From NCBI GenBank assembly GCA_964481395.1, contig CAYZYG010000011.1:6720-70719 (forward strand): a stretch of 64,000 bases of DNA. Reading direction: 5' to 3'. The notes under the pieces are model-generated. The model was given only the letters and a program-made list of their open reading frames with translations, searched no databases and was not told the DNA's origin. Shown one piece after another: positions 1 to 8,400 of the stretch. Position 1 is the stretch's first letter, and every line of letters starts with the position of its first letter. A program made the position numbers and the translations under genes. This DNA is from JBFMFH01 sp964481395. GTDB lineage: Bacteria > Acidobacteriota > Vicinamibacteria > Vicinamibacterales > JAKQTR01.

Positions 1-62
1 ACGAGCGACGGGGCCAGCGCAACGATCAGAACGAACACGGCAAACATCGAACGTCTCAGCAT
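1..62 (-). CDS. 5' end of a secreted-protein gene (partial)
   Basis: Only the first 20 codons or so lie in the window, and the gene runs off the left edge. The start is the ATG complementary to 60-62, with an AGGAG ribosome site about 7 bases upstream. The visible residues are MLRRSMFAVFVLIVALAPSL: a basic n-region followed by a hydrophobic core, typical of a Sec signal peptide. The product is therefore probably exported. Nothing more can be said about its function. It is encoded just downstream of trpB on the same strand. Confidence 0.55.
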   Translation of the reverse strand, partial: MLRRSMFAVFVLIVALAPSL

Positions 63-110
63 GGTCTGCTCCTGTGTTGAACGTGCAGGCCCGTCGGGGC
101 CGTCCACTCC

Positions 111-1412
111 CTACTCCATGCGGCCGCCGAGGAACGATTCGTATGCGGCCATGTCGAAGTTCCCGTGACCAGACAGGTTGAAGAGAATCACCTTCTTCTC
201 GCCTGCGTCGCGCGCGGCGATCGCCTGACGCACGGCGCAGTGGATGGCGTGCGAGGATTCCGGAGCCGGGATCGTGCCTTCGCACCGGGCGAAGGCGACG
301 GCGCTCTCGAACACCTCGCGCTGTTCGTAGGCCTCGGCCTCGATGGCACCTGCCGCCAGCAGGTGGCTGACGAGCGGGGCCGAGCCGTGGTACCGGAGAC
401 CTCCGGCGTGCACCGGCGGGGGCACGAAGGCGTGGCCGAGCGTGTGCATCATCATGAGCGGCGTCGTCCCGGCGGTATCGCCGAAATCGTACTCGCGGGG
501 CCCTTTCGTGAGACTGGGGCACGAGGCCGGCTCCGCGGCGATGACGCGGAGGTTCGTCCGTCCGTTCTTCAGCTTGTCGCGCAGGAACGGGAACGCGAGC
601 CCGGCGAAGTTGCTGCCGCCGCCGTGGCAGCCGATGATCACGTCCGGGTAGTCGCCGGCCAGCTCCATCTGCTTCTTCGCTTCCTGGCCGATGATCGTCT
701 GGTGCAGCAGGACGTGGTTCAGCACGCTGCCGAGCGAGTACTTCGTGTCGTCGCGGCCGGCCGCGTCCTCGATCGCTTCCGAGATGGCAATCCCGAGGCT
801 GCCCGGCGAGTCCGGTGATTCGGCCAGGATGGCTCGGCCCGCGTTCGTCAGCGTCGACGGGCTGGCCACGACGTCCGCGCCGTAGGTCTTCATCATGATG
901 CGGCGGTACGGCTTCGCGTCGTAGCTGACGCGCACCATGTACACCATGCACTCCATGCCCATCAGGCGGCACGCGCACGCCAGGGCCGACCCCCACTGTC
1001 CCGCGCCCGTCTCGGTGGCCAGGCGCTTGACCCCCTCCTGCTTGTTCATCCACGCCTGCATCAGCGCGGTGTTGAGCTTGTGGCTGCCCACCGGGCTCAC
1101 GTGCTCGGACTTGTAGTAGATCTTCGCCGGCGTCTGCAGGAATTCCTCAAAGGCCCGCGCCCGGAAGATCGGGCTCGGCCGGTAGAGGCGGTAGATATCG
1201 CGCACCTCGGTGGGGATCTCGATCATCGGCTCCTGCGATACCTCCTGCAGGATCAGCCCCATGGGGAAGATCGGCGCCAGCGCCTCGGGCCCGATGGGCT
1301 CGCGCGTGCCGGGGTGGAGCGGCGGTGGCAGCGGTGTCGGCAGGTCGGGGGCGATGTTGTAGAAGTGCGTGGGAATGTCGGACTCGGGAAGGGTGATCTT
1401 GGTGTCGGTCAT
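111..1412 (-). CDS. trpB2: TrpB2-type tryptophan synthase beta chain (PLP enzyme)
   Basis: A 433-residue PLP-dependent enzyme of the TrpB2 subgroup, which joins indole and L-serine to give tryptophan. The PLP lysine is K112 in SPVGSHKLNTA, the catalytic glutamate lies in ATETGAGQWG (about E134), and the phosphate-binding loop is GGGSN (264-268). The extended N-terminus and the length above 400 fit TrpB2 rather than the roughly 390-residue TrpB1 that pairs tightly with TrpA. No other trp gene is nearby, so it is a stand-alone copy that may salvage free indole or act on serine. Its start lies 135 bases downstream of the efpL-like stop. Confidence 0.93.
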   Translation of the reverse strand: MTDTKITLPESDIPTHFYNIAPDLPTPLPPPLHPGTREPIGPEALAPIFPMGLILQEVSQEPMIEIPTEVRDIYRLYRPSPIFRARAFEEFLQTPAKIYYKSEHVSPVGSHKLNTALMQAWMNKQEGVKRLATETGAGQWGSALACACRLMGMECMVYMVRVSYDAKPYRRIMMKTYGADVVASPSTLTNAGRAILAESPDSPGSLGIAISEAIEDAAGRDDTKYSLGSVLNHVLLHQTIIGQEAKKQMELAGDYPDVIIGCHGGGSNFAGLAFPFLRDKLKNGRTNLRVIAAEPASCPSLTKGPREYDFGDTAGTTPLMMMHTLGHAFVPPPVHAGGLRYHGSAPLVSHLLAAGAIEAEAYEQREVFESAVAFARCEGTIPAPESSHAIHCAVRQAIAARDAGEKKVILFNLSGHGNFDMAAYESFLGGRME

Positions 1413-1504
1413 GCTCGTGCCTCGCGATGCGGATCTGGCGTACGGGGGCCCAGGTTCGTCCGGACGGGCTGTCGCGGATGCGGAAGTGTAGCAGAACAGG
1501 GGCC

Positions 1505-1532
1505 GGGATCCGGGGTCCGGGCCCCGGGGCCC
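1505..1532. repeat. Heptanucleotide tandem repeat (4 units)
   Basis: Four consecutive 7-bp units of the form GGGnnCC or close variants (gggatcc, ggggtcc, gggcccc, ggggccc) lie between the efpL-like gene and trpB2. The same kind of array recurs at 30118, 60808 and 62303, with a related form at 26202. The units are partly self-complementary, so the array can fold. Confidence 0.6.
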
Positions 1533-1547
1533 GGCATCTGGGGAGTG

Positions 1548-2123
1548 TCACGCGCGGCCGGCGAACTCGCGGGTCTCGGTGTTCACCTTGACCTTCTCGC
1601 CCTCCTTGATGAACAGCGGGACGCGGATCTCGATGCCCGTCTCGAGCGTCGCCGGCTTGGTGACGGCCCCACTGGCCGTGTCGCCCCGGATGCCCGGCTC
1701 CGTGTAGGTGACGGTGAGCTCCACCTGCTGCGGCAATTGCAGGCCGATCACGCTGCCGTTGAAGAGCAGCAACTGGACGATCTGGCCGTCCACGAGGAAG
1801 TCCATGGCGTCGCCGAGCATTTCCTCGCTCAGCGTGATCGTCTCGAAGCTCTCCTGGTCCATGAAGTGCGCGCCGCTCGCATCGCGGTAGAGGTAGCTGG
1901 CCGCCACCTGGGACAGGTCCGGCTCCTTGAACTTCTCGCCCGCCTTGAACGTCTTGTCGAACACCGCCCGGGTCTTCAGGTTGCGCATCTTCACGCGCAC
2001 CAGCGTCTGTCCGCCGCGGGCGGTCGGGGTCGACACCTCGACATCGAGACACACGTAGGGCGCGTCCTCGAACTCGAAATACGTCTTCCGCTTGATGCCA
2101 ATCGCTTCGATCAGTGCAGCCAT
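1548..2123 (-). CDS. efpL: Elongation factor P-like protein, EfpL/YeiP subfamily
   Basis: A 191-residue protein with the three-domain EF-P layout: an N-terminal KOW-like domain, a central OB domain, and a C-terminal OB domain ending in ETREFAGRA. EF-P proteins bind between the ribosomal P and E sites and rescue ribosomes stalled on proline-rich stretches. The loop that normally carries the modified residue reads STPTARGGQT, with Arg at about position 36. This matches the SPTARG loop of E. coli YeiP (EfpL), not the lysine loop of canonical EF-P. No loop-modifying enzyme (EpmA, EarP) is encoded in the window. Confidence 0.88.
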   Translation of the reverse strand: MAALIEAIGIKRKTYFEFEDAPYVCLDVEVSTPTARGGQTLVRVKMRNLKTRAVFDKTFKAGEKFKEPDLSQVAASYLYRDASGAHFMDQESFETITLSEEMLGDAMDFLVDGQIVQLLLFNGSVIGLQLPQQVELTVTYTEPGIRGDTASGAVTKPATLETGIEIRVPLFIKEGEKVKVNTETREFAGRA

Positions 2124-2153
2124 GGTCTGCCTCGCGTGTGATCTTCACGTCCC

Positions 2154-2240
2154 GGCGCGTTCGGCGAACGCGCCCTACCGCATCGGGTACGGTAGGGCCG
2201 GCTCGCTTGCCCTGAGCAACGTCGAAGGGCCGAGCCGGCC
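2154..2240. repeat. Compound palindromic intergenic repeat
   Basis: Three hairpins in a row upstream of the efpL-like gene: a perfect 21-bp palindrome at 2154-2174, CTACCG/CGGTAG arms at 2175-2195, and 10-bp arms at 2196-2205 and 2231-2240. The loop of the third carries ctgagcaacgtcgaaggg, a motif seen again near 21491. A palindrome with a similar core lies near 26293. It could act as a dispersed REP-like element or affect transcript stability. Confidence 0.55.
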
Positions 2241-2401
2241 GGGCACTGAGGCCCGCCGATCAGGCGTGCTCGCCCAATTCTGTCTCCTGGCTCCAGGATT
2301 CTGAGCACGGATCAACGTCTCGTCCCCCCGGCCGCAGGTCTCCCGCCCGTCCATTCTATCGGACACCCATCCGAGGCGCCGACGGCCGATGACGCACCCG
2401 G

Positions 2402-2542
2402 TTACCGGCGGGGACGGGACTTGCCCGACCCGGTCGGCATCACCGCGAGCAGGTCGTGCCCGGCGAGCACCGCCTGGACAAGTTCCTCCTGGCCGGGCCG
2501 GAAGTCGCGATGGCCGAAGAAGCGCCTGAGCGCGTCGCGCAC
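2402..2542 (-). pseudogene. recQ: Truncated recQ helicase remnant (N-terminus only)
   Basis: Minus-strand frame reading RDALRRFFGHRDFRPGQEEL, then VQAVLAGHDLLAVMPTGSGKS, then RPRR and a TAA stop at 2402-2404. This is the signature start of a RecQ-family DNA helicase: the Q-motif region followed by Walker A (MPTGSGKS). The family normally continues for 450 or more residues, but here everything after motif I is missing, and the following 280 bases do not resume RecQ in any frame. The likely start is a GTG at 2540-2542, although the frame stays open upstream. I read it as a deletion remnant and not a functional gene. Confidence 0.75.
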
Positions 2543-2752
2543 GACGACGTCCCGATCGCCTTCGGCCTCTGGACCCGGTGGCGTAGCTGGACTCGATGAG
2601 CGTGCATACCGTCTCTCGATCGTTGAACGAATCGGGCCGCCGGGGGATGGGCGGCGAACCCGGAGCGATTGGGGGCGGCCCCGGACAGGGGCGGCAGATT
2701 CTTCACCGGCGCCGGCGTCTCGGGATCGCAGAAACTGAAGACGCCGGTCCGC

Positions 2753-2758
2753 TATAAT
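2753..2758 (+). promoter_or_regulatory. Putative -10 box for the nucleotidase gene
   Basis: A perfect TATAAT lies 8 bases before the ATG at 2767. A transcription start 6-8 bases downstream of the box would fall at or beside the start codon, so the mRNA may be leaderless. No Shine-Dalgarno sequence and no clear -35 box are visible. Confidence 0.45.
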
Positions 2759-2766
2759 CCGGCACC

Positions 2767-3363
2767 ATGACCGACGATGGCTTCGTGCTCGGGGTCGATC
2801 TCGACGGTACCTGCGCGGACTTCTACGGCGGCCTGCGCCCGATCGCCGCCGAGTGGCTGGGCGTACCGATGGACTCGCTTCCTGTCGAGGTGAGCTGGGA
2901 CTTCCCCGAGTGGGGCATCGACCAGGCCCCGGGCGGCTATGCTGAGCTGCACCGCTTCGCCGTCACGCAGCGTGAGTTGTTCCGCCGTCTGCAGCCGATG
3001 CCGGGCGCGCCCATGACGCTCCGCCGGCTCTCGAAAGCCGGCGTGCGGATCCGCATCATCACCCACCGCCTCTTCATCAAGTACTTCCACCAGGTCGCCG
3101 TTCAGCAGACGGTCGAGTGGCTCGACTCGCACGACATTCCCTACTGGGACCTCTGCTTCATGAGCGACAAGGGCGCGGTCGGCGCCCACCTGTACATCGA
3201 AGACTCGCCCGTGCACGTCGAGAAGCTGCGCGCCGGCGGTCACCCCACGGTCGTGTTCACCAACTCGACGAACCGCCATCTGCCCGGTCCACGGGCCGAT
3301 ACCTGGGACGAAGTCCACAGGCTCGTGGTCGCCGCGGTGGAGCGATGGGACTCGGGTCGTTGA
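2767..3363 (+). CDS. 5'(3')-deoxyribonucleotidase-like HAD phosphatase
   Basis: A 198-residue protein of the HAD superfamily, NT5C type, which removes phosphate from (deoxy)nucleoside monophosphates. Motif I is GVDLDGTCADF, with nucleophile D11 and acid/base D13. Motif II is probably RIIITHR (about residue 98), and motif III/IV is YIEDSP (about 142). The length fits the family. It is a monocistronic gene with a TATAAT box directly upstream and no ribosome site. The exact substrate cannot be read from the sequence. Confidence 0.8.
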   Translation: MTDDGFVLGVDLDGTCADFYGGLRPIAAEWLGVPMDSLPVEVSWDFPEWGIDQAPGGYAELHRFAVTQRELFRRLQPMPGAPMTLRRLSKAGVRIRIITHRLFIKYFHQVAVQQTVEWLDSHDIPYWDLCFMSDKGAVGAHLYIEDSPVHVEKLRAGGHPTVVFTNSTNRHLPGPRADTWDEVHRLVVAAVERWDSGR

Positions 3364-3630
3364 GGCGCCGGCGAACGTTCCGCGCGGGCGGCGCGGCTCC
3401 GGATCCGCCGATGTGCTATGATGAACAGGTCAGGTTGGATAACTGAAGCCTCTCGCTGTCTGTCTCCGCGTCGAATCGAGCCTCACATCTCGCTTCCCAG
3501 AGTAGGTACTGAAGGGTCTCTCTCCATCCCGCTCGAGGTCCGCTTCCGGCCCTCCGGCGATCTCAACGGATGAACGGGTGTTGACGACCCGCCATCGAAC
3601 CTCCTGCAACTGCGGGAAGGAGACAGCACC

Positions 3631-3945
3631 ATGGCCAGAAAACTCTACGTCGGCAACCTGCCCTACGAAACGGGCGAGGCGGATCTCGAACAGCTCTTCG
3701 GCACGGCGGGAACGGTGGAATCCGTGACCGTCATGCGCGACATGGCGACCGGCCGCGCTCGCGGGTTCGCGTTCGTCGAAATGGGCTCCGAAGACGACGC
3801 CCGCAAGGCGATCACCCAGCTCCACGAGCACTCGCTGGGCGGGCGGAATCTCACGGTCAACGAGGCCCGTCCGCGCCCCGAGCGGGGCGGCGACTTCGGC
3901 GGTCGCAACGGCGGCGGCCAGCGCCGCTCGGCGCCGCGCTGGTAG
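3631..3945 (+). CDS. RRM-domain RNA-binding protein
   Basis: A 104-residue protein with one RNA recognition motif: RNP2 is KLYVGNL (4-10) and RNP1 is RGFAFVEM (44-51). A Gly/Arg-rich tail follows (about 85-104). Bacterial proteins of this size, as in cyanobacteria and many GC-rich phyla, are often cold- or stress-induced RNA chaperones. An AAGGAG ribosome site lies just upstream. About 265 bases separate it from the previous gene. A TATGAT box at 3417-3422 would give a leader of roughly 200 bases, as seen in cold-responsive genes, but that link is inference. Confidence 0.9.
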   Translation: MARKLYVGNLPYETGEADLEQLFGTAGTVESVTVMRDMATGRARGFAFVEMGSEDDARKAITQLHEHSLGGRNLTVNEARPRPERGGDFGGRNGGGQRRSAPRW

Positions 3946-4061
3946 TCGCGCGGATCGAAGCCGGTCTGCGGCCTGATGCCCCGGCCTGAGCGCCGGGATC
4001 GGTTCCGGACCCTTCGGACGAGGTCAATCGGGGACGGTCCTTTCACCCGTGCCGCATGTGC

Positions 4062-4079
4062 ACGTTCTGGAGGGAACGT
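4062..4079. promoter_or_regulatory. Palindrome upstream of the first Crp/Fnr gene
   Basis: ACGTTC-N6-GAACGT is a perfect inverted repeat about 110 bases upstream of the Crp/Fnr start at 4192. It could be an operator. It does not match the TGTKCA-N4-TGMACA sites found elsewhere in the window. Confidence 0.3.
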
Positions 4080-4191
4080 CCCCGTTCGCTGTTGTGGAGA
4101 TCGGCCGAGGCCCGTGGCGCCAGGTCGGCCACCGTCACAGGCGGCCCACGGGTTGGCTGTGTGTTACGATCCTCCCAGGTTCAGCTGACCA

Positions 4192-4842
4192 TTGCCTGCC
4201 CGACCGACGCCGTTCAACGTCGAGGCGTTCCTTCACTCGTCGGGAGTGGCGCGAACGCCGAACGAGTACCAGCCCGGGGCTGTGTTGTTCACCCAGGGTG
4301 AGCCCGCCGATAGTGTCTTCTACATCCAGCAGGGCGACGTGAAGCTGAGCGTGCTGTCCCGGGCCGGCCGGGAGGCGGTGGTGGCCATGCTCGTCGCCGG
4401 GGACTTCGCAGGCGAGGGCGCACTGGCCGGGCAGCCTGTTCGCATCGCCACCGCGACCGCCATCGCCGCAACGACCGCAATGGTCATCGGCAAGAGCGAG
4501 ATGCTCCGCGTGCTGCACCAGCAGCACGCGCTGTCCGACCGCTTCATCGCCTACCTGTTGACACGCAACATCCGGGTCGAGGCGGACCTCGTGGATCAAC
4601 TGTTCAACAAGAGCGAGAAGCGGCTGGCGCGCGCGCTCCTGCTGCTGGCCCGGTACGGGAAGGACGAACACCCCGGCCGTGTCCTCCCGAAGATCTCCCA
4701 GGAGATCCTGGCGGAGATGGTGGGCACGACGCGGTCGCGCGTGAATTTCTTCATGAACAAGTTCCGCAGACTCGGGTTCATCGAGTACAACGGCGGCCTC
4801 AAGGTCCACCACTCGCTGCTGAGCGTCGTCCTCCACGACTGA
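4192..4842 (+). CDS. Crp/Fnr-family transcriptional regulator (copy 1)
   Basis: A 216-residue regulator with an N-terminal cyclic-nucleotide-binding-type beta-barrel (about 20-115), a dimerisation helix, and a C-terminal helix-turn-helix containing EILAEMVGTTRSRVNFFMNK (about 168-190). There is no FNR-type N-terminal cysteine cluster, so an iron-sulfur sensor is unlikely. The ligand is unknown. The start is TTG at 4192 with a weak ribosome site. It is a close paralogue of the regulator at 15770-16489, sharing SVFYIQQG/TVVYIQQG and the recognition helix GTTRSRVN. The two may recognise similar DNA sites. Confidence 0.88.
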   Translation: MPARPTPFNVEAFLHSSGVARTPNEYQPGAVLFTQGEPADSVFYIQQGDVKLSVLSRAGREAVVAMLVAGDFAGEGALAGQPVRIATATAIAATTAMVIGKSEMLRVLHQQHALSDRFIAYLLTRNIRVEADLVDQLFNKSEKRLARALLLLARYGKDEHPGRVLPKISQEILAEMVGTTRSRVNFFMNKFRRLGFIEYNGGLKVHHSLLSVVLHD

Positions 4843-4909
4843 GCCGCGCCGCCCGGCGGCGGTCACGCGTCTCGAACGGCATCAGCCGCCGCCGTGGTCC
4901 ACACCCCTG

Positions 4910-5020
4910 CTACGCCGTGCGCTTCGGCTGCTTCTCCAGCTTTCGCTGATCCGCCTGCTTGTCCTTCGCCGCGTGCTGCTTCTGGCCCTTTTCCTTGTCC
5001 TTCTTGCCTCTGTCTCCCAT
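4910..5020 (-). CDS. Very small lysine-rich protein (36 aa)
   Basis: A 36-codon gene with an almost perfect ribosome site (GGAGGTGATTTC before ATG at 5018-5020). The product begins MGDRGKKDKEKGQKQHAAKD and ends with KRTA. About a third of its residues are lysine or arginine, and it is predicted to be disordered. Short basic proteins starting MGD+KDK recur as hypotheticals in Acidobacteria and Deltaproteobacteria. Their role is unknown; nucleic-acid binding would fit the charge. It sits between the Crp/Fnr gene and the glucan synthase locus. Confidence 0.65.
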   Translation of the reverse strand: MGDRGKKDKEKGQKQHAAKDKQADQRKLEKQPKRTA

Positions 5021-5112
5021 GAAATCACCTCCAGCGGGCAGGGTCGTTCAACCAACCGAGTCCGAGCGAATGGACCGTGGCAGAGCACGACGGACCGGCA
5101 GGCCCGGCGCCG

Positions 5113-5364
5113 CTAGCCCGGCAGTCGTGTTGAGCGCTCTGACACGTGAGCAAGGTCGCCAACTTGAATCTGCAGATCCGAGAGCGCCATGCGGATGTAG
5201 CGGACCTGCTCCTCGATGGTGGGCTCCCCAGGTACTCTCCGCGGAATGGAACGCCGTGTTGCCGCCGCGGGCCTGACGTGCCGCACGCTCACCGGCCTCT
5301 CGGGCGCGCGGCGCTGCACCGTTACGGCGCGGGGCCGTTTGGGGAATGGCTGCATAGTCCACAT
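5113..5364 (-). CDS. Small hypothetical protein under a Crp-like site
   Basis: An 83-codon frame starting at an ATG at 5362-5364, with a second ATG three codons later. The N-terminal half is Arg/Pro-rich. The C-terminal part, EPTIEEQVRYIRMALSDLQI and onward to STRLPG, looks like an amphipathic helix. Third codon positions are GC-rich, which supports coding. A TGTGCA-N4-TGCACA palindrome lies at 5390-5405, close to the start, so the true start may be further inside. No family recognised. Confidence 0.45.
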   Translation of the reverse strand: MWTMQPFPKRPRAVTVQRRAPERPVSVRHVRPAAATRRSIPRRVPGEPTIEEQVRYIRMALSDLQIQVGDLAHVSERSTRLPG

Positions 5365-5389
5365 ACTGTGCGCTTCCAGGGGCGGTGTC

Positions 5390-5405
5390 TGTGCACTTCT
5401 GCACA
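5390..5405. promoter_or_regulatory. Crp/Fnr-like site, copy A (TGTGCA-N4-TGCACA)
   Basis: Perfect inverted repeat TGTGCA CTTC TGCACA, 25 bases upstream of the small gene starting at 5364. It has the same architecture as the sites at 15140, 16561 and 16868. The 16-bp dyad with a four-base spacer is typical of Crp/Fnr dimers. Confidence 0.55.
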
Positions 5406-5481
5406 CGCCGCCGCGGCCCAATCTGTTGGCGGCAGGCAGGATCGCGCGCGGTCAGCGAGACGATCGCGTCGGCGGACCTTC

Positions 5482-8400
5482 CTACCCGACGGCGCGCACC
5501 CAGAGCTCCACCCGGTGCTCCACGCGGTCGTCGACCAACGGAATCGCGAGGTCGTCCCGATCGCGGCCATCGAGGCTGAGCCGCTGGTCGCCGGTCGCGT
5601 GCGGCATCTGGTGCACGGTGATGTGGTACACGGTCTCGCGATATCGGTAGTGCACGGTGAAGCCGCTCCAGTCGGCCGGCAGGCACGGTTCGACGCGCAG
5701 CCGGTCGCCCTCGAGTCTCAGGCCCAGCAGCGACTCGACAACGAGCCGGTACATCCAGGCCGCGGACCCGGTGTACCACGTCCACCCGCCCCGCCCGGCG
5801 TGCGGAGCCACGGCGTAGACGTCGGCCGCCACCACGTAGGGCTCCACCTTGTAGGTCTCGATCGCCGCCGGCGACGCGCCGTGGGCGAGCGGGTTGATCA
5901 GGCGCCAGACCTCCCATGCCCGCGCGGCGTCACCGAGCTCGGCAAACGCCATGGCCACCCAGATGGCCGCATGGGTGTACTGTCCCCCGTTCTCGCGGAC
6001 GCCAGGGACGTACCCCTTGATGTAGCCGGGATCGAGATCGGACGTATCGAACGGCGGATCGAGCAGGCGCACGAGCCCATCGTCGCGCCGGATCAGCCGC
6101 GCATCGACCGCGTCCATCGCGGTGCGGGCGCGTGCCGCATCGGCGGCACCCGACAGCACGGACCAGCTCTGCGCGATTGAATCGATCTGGCACTCGGCGT
6201 TGCCAGCCGACCCGAGCGGCGAACCATCGTCGAAGTAGGCGCGGCGATACCACGATCCATCCCACCCGGCGTCCTCGAGACGCTGCCGCAGCGCCGCTGC
6301 CTCCGACAGGCAGCGATCCGCGAATGGCGCATCGTGGTGCCGGCGGGCGAGGTCCGCAAACGGCATCAGGACGGCGTAGAGGAAGAACCCCAGCCAGACG
6401 CTCTCGCCCCGCCCTGCGGCGCCGACCAGATTCATCCCGTCGTTCCAGTCGCCCGATCCGATGAGCGGCAGGCCGTGGGCGCCGAACCGGAGGCCCCTCT
6501 CGACCGCGCGCGCGCAGTGGTCGTAGAAGCTGGCGCTGCCGGCGGACGCGCTCGGCAGGTCGTAGTACGAATCCTCCTCCGGGTTCACGGCCCGGCCCTC
6601 GATGAAGGGCACCCTGTCATCGAGCACGGCGGCATCGCCGGTGGCGCTCACGTAGCGGCAGGCGGCCAGCGGCAGCCACAGGCAGTCGTCCGAGCAGTTC
6701 GTCCGGACTCCGCGGCCGGCCGGCGGATGCCACCAGTGCTGGACGTCGCCTTCGGGAAACTGCCGCGACGCGCACAGCAGCAGGTGCTGCCGGACGAGCC
6801 CTGGTTCGGCATGCACGAGCGCCATGACGTCCTGCAACTGGTCCCGGAACCCGAACGCGCCGCCGGACTGGTAGAAACCGCTGCGCCCCCAGAGGCGGCA
6901 CGCCATCGCCTGGTAGAGGAGCCAGCCGTTGGCCAGCGTGTTGAGCGCCTTGTCGGGTGTGTCCACGTTGATCGCACCGAGGGTGTGATTCCAGGACTGC
7001 CAGACGGCCTCGATCGCGCGGCGCGCCGCGTCGGCACCACGGACGCGTTCGAGCACATTCGCCGCGTCGTGTGCATCCCGCCCGGCGCCGAGGCTGAAGA
7101 CGATGTCGCGCTCCTGCCCGGCATCGAGGTCGAAGGCCACCTGGATCGCGGCGCACGGATCCAGCGCGCCTCCCACGCGCCCGGAGAGCCCCGAGCGCGT
7201 CATCGCGGCAGGCCGCCTGAGCGTGCCGTTGCGGCCGATGAACTCCGTGCGGTCGCCGGAGACGCGGCGGCCCGCATCGTCCGCGTGGAAGAAGGCCGTG
7301 CGCCCTGCGAACTCCGCGTTGTACGTATTCTCGGCCAGCACCGCGCCGGTGTCCGGATCGATCGTCGTGACGACGTGCGGGGCGGCCGTCCGGCGCAGGT
7401 CACCGAGGACCCACTCCACATAGCCTGTGGCGGACAGCCGCCGCAGCCGGCCGGAAGCGTTCCGCACCTTCAACACAGACCACTTTACCGGCGCCGCCGG
7501 GTCAACGTACACCCACAGCTCCGACGCGATGCCGTCTTCGATGTGCTCGAACACGCTGTAACCGAACCCGTGCCGGCTGGTGTACGGGCTGCCGCTTCCG
7601 GCCGGCAGTGGCGTCGGCGACCAGAAGTGGCCGCTTTCCTCGTCGCGCAGGTAGAAGGCCTCTCCGCCGGCATCGGTCACCGGATCGTTGTTCCAGGGTG
7701 TCAGCCGGAACTCGTGGGCGTTTTCCGCCCAGGTGTACGCGGATCCGCTCTCCGACAGGACGGTTCCGAACCCAGGGTTCGCCAGGACGTTCACCCAGGG
7801 CGCCGGCGTCACGGCACCGGGCCAGGTCGTGACGACGTACTCGTGGCCGTCCGGGGTGAAGCCGCCGAGCCCGTTGAAGAACGTCAGGTCTTCGCGGGAT
7901 GGCGGCGCCGTTGGGGCCTGCGCGCGACGAACCCGGGTGGGCGTGAACCGCCCAGGCAGCGGGTCCGCCAACCGGCCGCCGATCTGTGCGGCCAGCGAGC
8001 CCCGGCTGTCGGTGATGATCGCGCGCGCGACCGACTGGAAGAGCACCCGGTCCTCCGTCGAGATCTGCTCAGCCGGGCGGACGAAGATCGCGCCCGGGCG
8101 ATCCGGTGCGTTCGTCTCGACACCTGCCGCGATCAGGCCGACGATCTGGTCCTGGAGCAGCTGCCGGTAGCCGGCGCGATCCTCGTTCCAGATCACGAGG
8201 TCGACCGCCAGTCCCTTCAGACGCCAGTAGGCGTGGGCCTGCACGAGCTGGCGCGCCAGCTCGATATTGGCGGCGTCGCCGATTTGCAGCAGCACGATCG
8301 GCAGGTCGCCGGATACGGAGTAGCCCCACAGACCGGACTGGCCGCGGCGGTTGCTCGCGACGACGGCCGAATCGGCCCGTAACGACGGGTTCGCATAAAT

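Noticed and set aside
111..1412. trpB2 as part of a tryptophan operon
   Set aside because: No trpA, trpC, trpD or trpE lies in the adjacent kilobases.
1080..2141. Plus-strand 353-codon frame over trpB2 and efpL
   Set aside because: Both minus-strand genes are firmly identified; this frame has no domain and an antisense composition.
2421..2738. Plus-strand 105-codon frame upstream of the nucleotidase gene
   Set aside because: The minus strand here spells a RecQ N-terminus, so this frame is its antisense.
4056..4079. TGTGCACGTT near 4058 as a fifth Crp-like site
   Set aside because: The second half-site does not match TGMACA; a different palindrome (ACGTTC-N6-GAACGT) is present and was listed separately.
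6334..8382. Long plus-strand open frame of 682 codons opposite the glucan synthase
   Set aside because: It mirrors a high-GC coding strand, has no recognisable domain and contains an excess of Arg, Gly and Val typical of antisense frames.
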